From contig NZ_KQ236688.1 in assembly GCF_001183545.1 (NCBI RefSeq), positions 3,298,395-3,362,394 of the forward strand: a stretch of DNA of 64,000 nt, given 5' to 3'. Position 1 is the first letter of the stretch. Every line of letters starts with the position of its first letter. The notes below the pieces were generated by a model, which saw only the letters and a list, made by a program, of their open reading frames with translations, was not told the origin of the DNA and did not search any database. This stretch comes from Cellvibrio sp. pealriver. GTDB lineage: Bacteria > Pseudomonadota > Gammaproteobacteria > Pseudomonadales > Cellvibrionaceae. The position numbers were made by a program, and so were the translations under genes. Shown here piece after piece: positions 61,428-64,000 of this stretch.

Positions 61428-62840
61428 ATGAAATTATACGAAAAGCTCGCCGATGAAATTGCTGCATTGATTCGCGCGGGCGTGCTCACTGCAAATGAAA
61501 AAGTGCCCTCGGTGCGCAGTGCCAGTCGCACCTATGATGTAAGCCCTGCAACGGTTTTTGAGGCTTACTATTTATTGGAGAGCCGCGGCTTCATACAAGC
61601 GCGGTCGCGCTCCGGATATTTTGTGTGCGCGCAGGCCAACAAGGATTTAGCCGAGCCGGAGATGTGTCCGCAACTGACAGAGACCACACCGGTGGATGTC
61701 AGCGAACTGGTTTTTTCAGTGTTAGGTTCAATCAAAGATCCGGATATCATTCCGCTCGGCTCTGCCTTTCCCAGCCCGGATTTATTTCCACTGGCGCGCC
61801 TGGCGCGCTCCATGAATAAAAGCCTGCAGCAAATGCCTGCCAACCGCATCCTCACCGATATCACCAGCGGCAACCCGCACTTGCGCAGGCAGATTGCATT
61901 GCGTTATCGCGTGAATGGTGTAATGCACGCGCCAGAAGAACTGGTGATTACCAATGGCGCATTGGAAGCATTGAATTTATGTTTGCAAGTGGTTACCCAA
62001 CCGGGTGATTTGGTCGCCATTGAAACACCTACTTTTTATGCTGCACTGCAAATTTTAGAGCGCTTGCAATTAAAAGCGGTAGAAATTCCTGTGCACCCGC
62101 GCGACGGTATTCATTTACAAACACTGGAAGACAGCTTACAGCGTTTGCCGATTAAAGCCTGTTGGCTGATGAGCCATTTTCACAATCCGCTCGGCGCATC
62201 CATGAGCGATGAAAAAAAACAAACCCTGTGCGAATTATTGCATCGCCATCAAGTGCCTTTAATTGAAGATGATGTTTACGCTGAATTGTATTTTGGTGTA
62301 ACACCGCCCAAACCCATCAAACAATTTGACCGCTCCGGTTTGGTGATGCATTGCGGTTCTTTTTCCAAAAACCTTGCTCCCGGGTATCGCGTAGGGTGGG
62401 TATCTGCTGGCCGCTATGCGGAACCAATACAGCGTTTGAAATTGATGACAACCATATCGCCTTCGGTTCCCGCGCAAGCGGCTTTGGCCGATTATTTACA
62501 GCAGGGCGGATATGATCGCCATTTGCGTAAACTGCGCAATTCGTTGGAGCAACAACAACAGTGCATGTTGAATGCGATTGCCACTTATTTTCCTAAAGAC
62601 ACGCGTGTTACACGCCCAACTGGCGGATATTTTTTGTGGGTGGAATTACCAGAGCAGGTGGACAGTTTGCAATTATTTTCCATGGCATTGGCGCAGGGCA
62701 TCAGTATCGCTCCCGGGCCAATTTTTTCTGCAACGCGGCGATTCCGCAATTGCATCCGGTTGAATTACGGTTATGCGTGGAATAAAGAAATGGATGATGC
62801 TTTCGCAACATTAGGGAAATTAATTACTTCCTTGCTCTAA
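61428..62840 (+). CDS. MocR-type regulator (GntR winged helix plus aminotransferase)
   Basis: A 470-residue fusion protein. Residues 1-75 are the GntR winged helix (VPSVRSASRTYDVSPATVFEAYYLLESRGFIQ), and residues 95-470 the fold-type I aminotransferase domain, with the PLP Lys in HCGSFSKNLAPGYRVGW, plus TNGALEALNLCLQVVTQPGDLVAIETPTF. Such proteins sense PLP or amino acids; the target is unknown. The ATG is 5 bp after the ccoG stop, so the two are co-transcribed, which is unusual for the family. Confidence 0.93.
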   Translation: MKLYEKLADEIAALIRAGVLTANEKVPSVRSASRTYDVSPATVFEAYYLLESRGFIQARSRSGYFVCAQANKDLAEPEMCPQLTETTPVDVSELVFSVLGSIKDPDIIPLGSAFPSPDLFPLARLARSMNKSLQQMPANRILTDITSGNPHLRRQIALRYRVNGVMHAPEELVITNGALEALNLCLQVVTQPGDLVAIETPTFYAALQILERLQLKAVEIPVHPRDGIHLQTLEDSLQRLPIKACWLMSHFHNPLGASMSDEKKQTLCELLHRHQVPLIEDDVYAELYFGVTPPKPIKQFDRSGLVMHCGSFSKNLAPGYRVGWVSAGRYAEPIQRLKLMTTISPSVPAQAALADYLQQGGYDRHLRKLRNSLEQQQQCMLNAIATYFPKDTRVTRPTGGYFLWVELPEQVDSLQLFSMALAQGISIAPGPIFSATRRFRNCIRLNYGYAWNKEMDDAFATLGKLITSLL

Positions 62841-62898
62841 CGTCTGGGTTCGCTGTGCTAATGCCCTGACTCGCCGCTCTAATGAATAGACTCGCAGT

Positions 62899-63591
62899 TT
62901 ACACCACCGCCGAAATCCAGCGGCGCAAACGGCTGCGCAGATATTGCATCATCGGCTTGCCGCGCCATGAACCCCAACACAAATGCGCACCAATGGTGTG
63001 CGCAGTTTTTTTTGCGGTCAGTTTAGCCATTGCAAATTCCGGATAAATAACATAGCTGGGCATCACTGTAATATCGTCTTTATAGTGCGGATGTTCCTGC
63101 AAAAATAATGTCAGCGCATGCGGGCCACTGAGAAACACAATATTGGTTTCACCGGCGCGATGCTTGGCAAAAATCTGTTCGATAAATTTTAACCACATCT
63201 CAAAGCCCGGCTCCGATGCCATAAAGGCATTGCCCAGTTTTGCGCCACCGCCAATGCTTTTGCATTCCGGCTCTTCAATCGCTAATACACATTTATTATT
63301 AAGAAATTTTTGGTTAATCGGTTTATAGAAAACATAATCGGTATCAAAATAAATTCCGCCATACACGTACAGATACAAGCAGCGCGCAATATCCACACGG
63401 ATTACTCCCACCGGAATACGTAAATAATCTTGTAGAAATTGCGGCGCTTTCTCCTGCACAAGCTGGAGATTGGTTTCATCGGTCCAGGCGTGGTATTCAA
63501 AATCGGGCATTAATGCGCGCGCGCGACGCGTTAGCTGACGCTCTTCCCAAACGTAGGACTTGGAACATTGGTGCAGGATTTTCGGAATCAT
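62899..63591 (-). CDS. GT32-type glycosyltransferase
   Basis: A 230-residue enzyme of the GT32 (Och1/capsule) type. MIPKILHQCSKSYVWEER, FEYHAWTDETN, then VIRVDIARCLYLYVYGGIYFDTDYVFYKPI with the DxD motif that binds the sugar-nucleotide metal, and GGGAKLGNAFMASEPG. The acceptor is unknown. The ATG ending at 63591 has AAGGA 7 nt upstream and is preferred over the one ending at 63609. No other glycan genes are adjacent. Confidence 0.9.
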   Translation of the reverse strand: MIPKILHQCSKSYVWEERQLTRRARALMPDFEYHAWTDETNLQLVQEKAPQFLQDYLRIPVGVIRVDIARCLYLYVYGGIYFDTDYVFYKPINQKFLNNKCVLAIEEPECKSIGGGAKLGNAFMASEPGFEMWLKFIEQIFAKHRAGETNIVFLSGPHALTLFLQEHPHYKDDITVMPSYVIYPEFAMAKLTAKKTAHTIGAHLCWGSWRGKPMMQYLRSRLRRWISAVV

Positions 63592-63682
63592 GGCGTTTTC
63601 CTTTTTCATCTGGCGATTAAAACCGGAATACAGCGCTTAGTTTTAATGTTTGCAATTGCTATGCCAGTAAAAAAGGAGCCGC

Positions 63683-64000
63683 TCAACCCTGACCGGTTCT
63701 TCGCTGTTTGAGCGTGGGTGATTGATAAAGATATTGGTCGTGATCCACCAGCCACAGCTCGCGGTCGCGGCACATATCCACGAGATAATCGATAAAACGC
63801 CGCACATAGCCAGGCATGTATTTATCTTTGGGAAACACCAGACTGAGGGTTTTTGTCTCCCGGCATTCTGCTAGCGGCAGCGTCGCCAATTCGCCACTTT
63901 GCAGTTCGTCGTAGCACATAAATAAAGGCAAATGCACCAATCCGAAGCCTTGGCTGGCAAATTGTTTGGCAAGGATAAATTCATTGACCACTAATTGCCG
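63683..64000 (-). CDS. LysR-family regulator, C-terminal part, truncated by window edge
   Basis: The last 105 codons of a leftward gene; the start lies beyond 64000. The peptide (VVNEFILAKQFASQGFGLVHLPLFMCYDELQSGEL, LSLVFPKDKYMPGYVRRFIDYLVDM) is the second half of a LysR effector-binding domain. The DNA-binding domain is not in the window. A regulator of this type could control the GT32 gene 91 bp downstream, but nothing shows it. Confidence 0.82.
   Translation of the reverse strand, partial: RQLVVNEFILAKQFASQGFGLVHLPLFMCYDELQSGELATLPLAECRETKTLSLVFPKDKYMPGYVRRFIDYLVDMCRDRELWLVDHDQYLYQSPTLKQRRTGQG

Overview
The window looks like chromosome of a Gram-negative gammaproteobacterium close to Cellvibrio (Cellvibrionaceae). 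Evidence: Pseudomonas-like gene orders (lysM-dprA-tsaC-hemF-aroE back to back with def-fmt-rsmB-trkA; prlC with a YheV-type zinc ribbon and a gamma-carbonic anhydrase; gmk-rpoZ-spoT-ridA), a glycan-type TonB receptor with SapC and cupin partners, serine-rich linkers in exported proteins, and a PEP-CTERM protein. The genus is inferred; the class is well supported. I found no rRNA, tRNA, CRISPR array, prophage or complete insertion sequence.

Layout. 1-4324: leftward TonB-dependent receptor, SapC-family and cupin-like genes (the last runs off the edge). 4785-8437: YheV/prlC facing gamma-carbonic anhydrase/FAH hydrolase. 8451-11305: a RelBE-type toxin-antitoxin pair, pirin and DoxX, with a divergent LysR regulator. 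11357-14175: four small exported or membrane genes, mostly unknown. 14186-25110: housekeeping block (shikimate, haem, tRNA t6A, DNA uptake, N-formyl-methionine processing, rRNA methylation, K+ uptake, lipoamide dehydrogenase). 25196-30452: Tat-type flavin oxidase, ridA, spoT, rpoZ, gmk. 30605-38770: small HTH protein, an LTA-synthase-like membrane sulfatase-fold enzyme with a membrane partner, a TRAP binding protein, a wHTH-nucleotidyltransferase/HEPN pair, and uvrD. 38881-47121: exported small protein, CPBP protease plus serine hydrolase, a RoxA-like dihaem cytochrome, a DUF4156 lipoprotein, and ppk1 behind a candidate Pho box. 47239-50848: VapBC, an SPFH/RHH/DUF4177 operon, a REP-like palindrome pair, yaaA and a DUF4265 protein. 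50943-57605: M48 protease, TRAP membrane subunits, an AT-rich orphan, thioesterase, cytochrome b561-YceI and a PEP-CTERM protein. 57730-64000: LysR/PACE efflux pair, a YefM/RelE-type module between direct repeats, ccoG with a MocR regulator, a GT32 glycosyltransferase and the end of another LysR gene.

How the genes relate. Most operons are short. The TRAP transporter is split: the binding protein (34267-35427) is about 17 kb from its likely membrane subunits (52342-54260). Four toxin-antitoxin-like modules are spread over the window, each beside repeated or palindromic operator-like DNA. The signals most worth a second look are the HEPN/nucleotidyltransferase pair with two identical TGTAGC-N7-GCTACA palindromes 21 bp apart, the SPFH/RHH/DUF4177 operon, the direct repeats flanking the toxin-antitoxin module at 59.2-60.0 kb, and the LTA-synthase-like locus.
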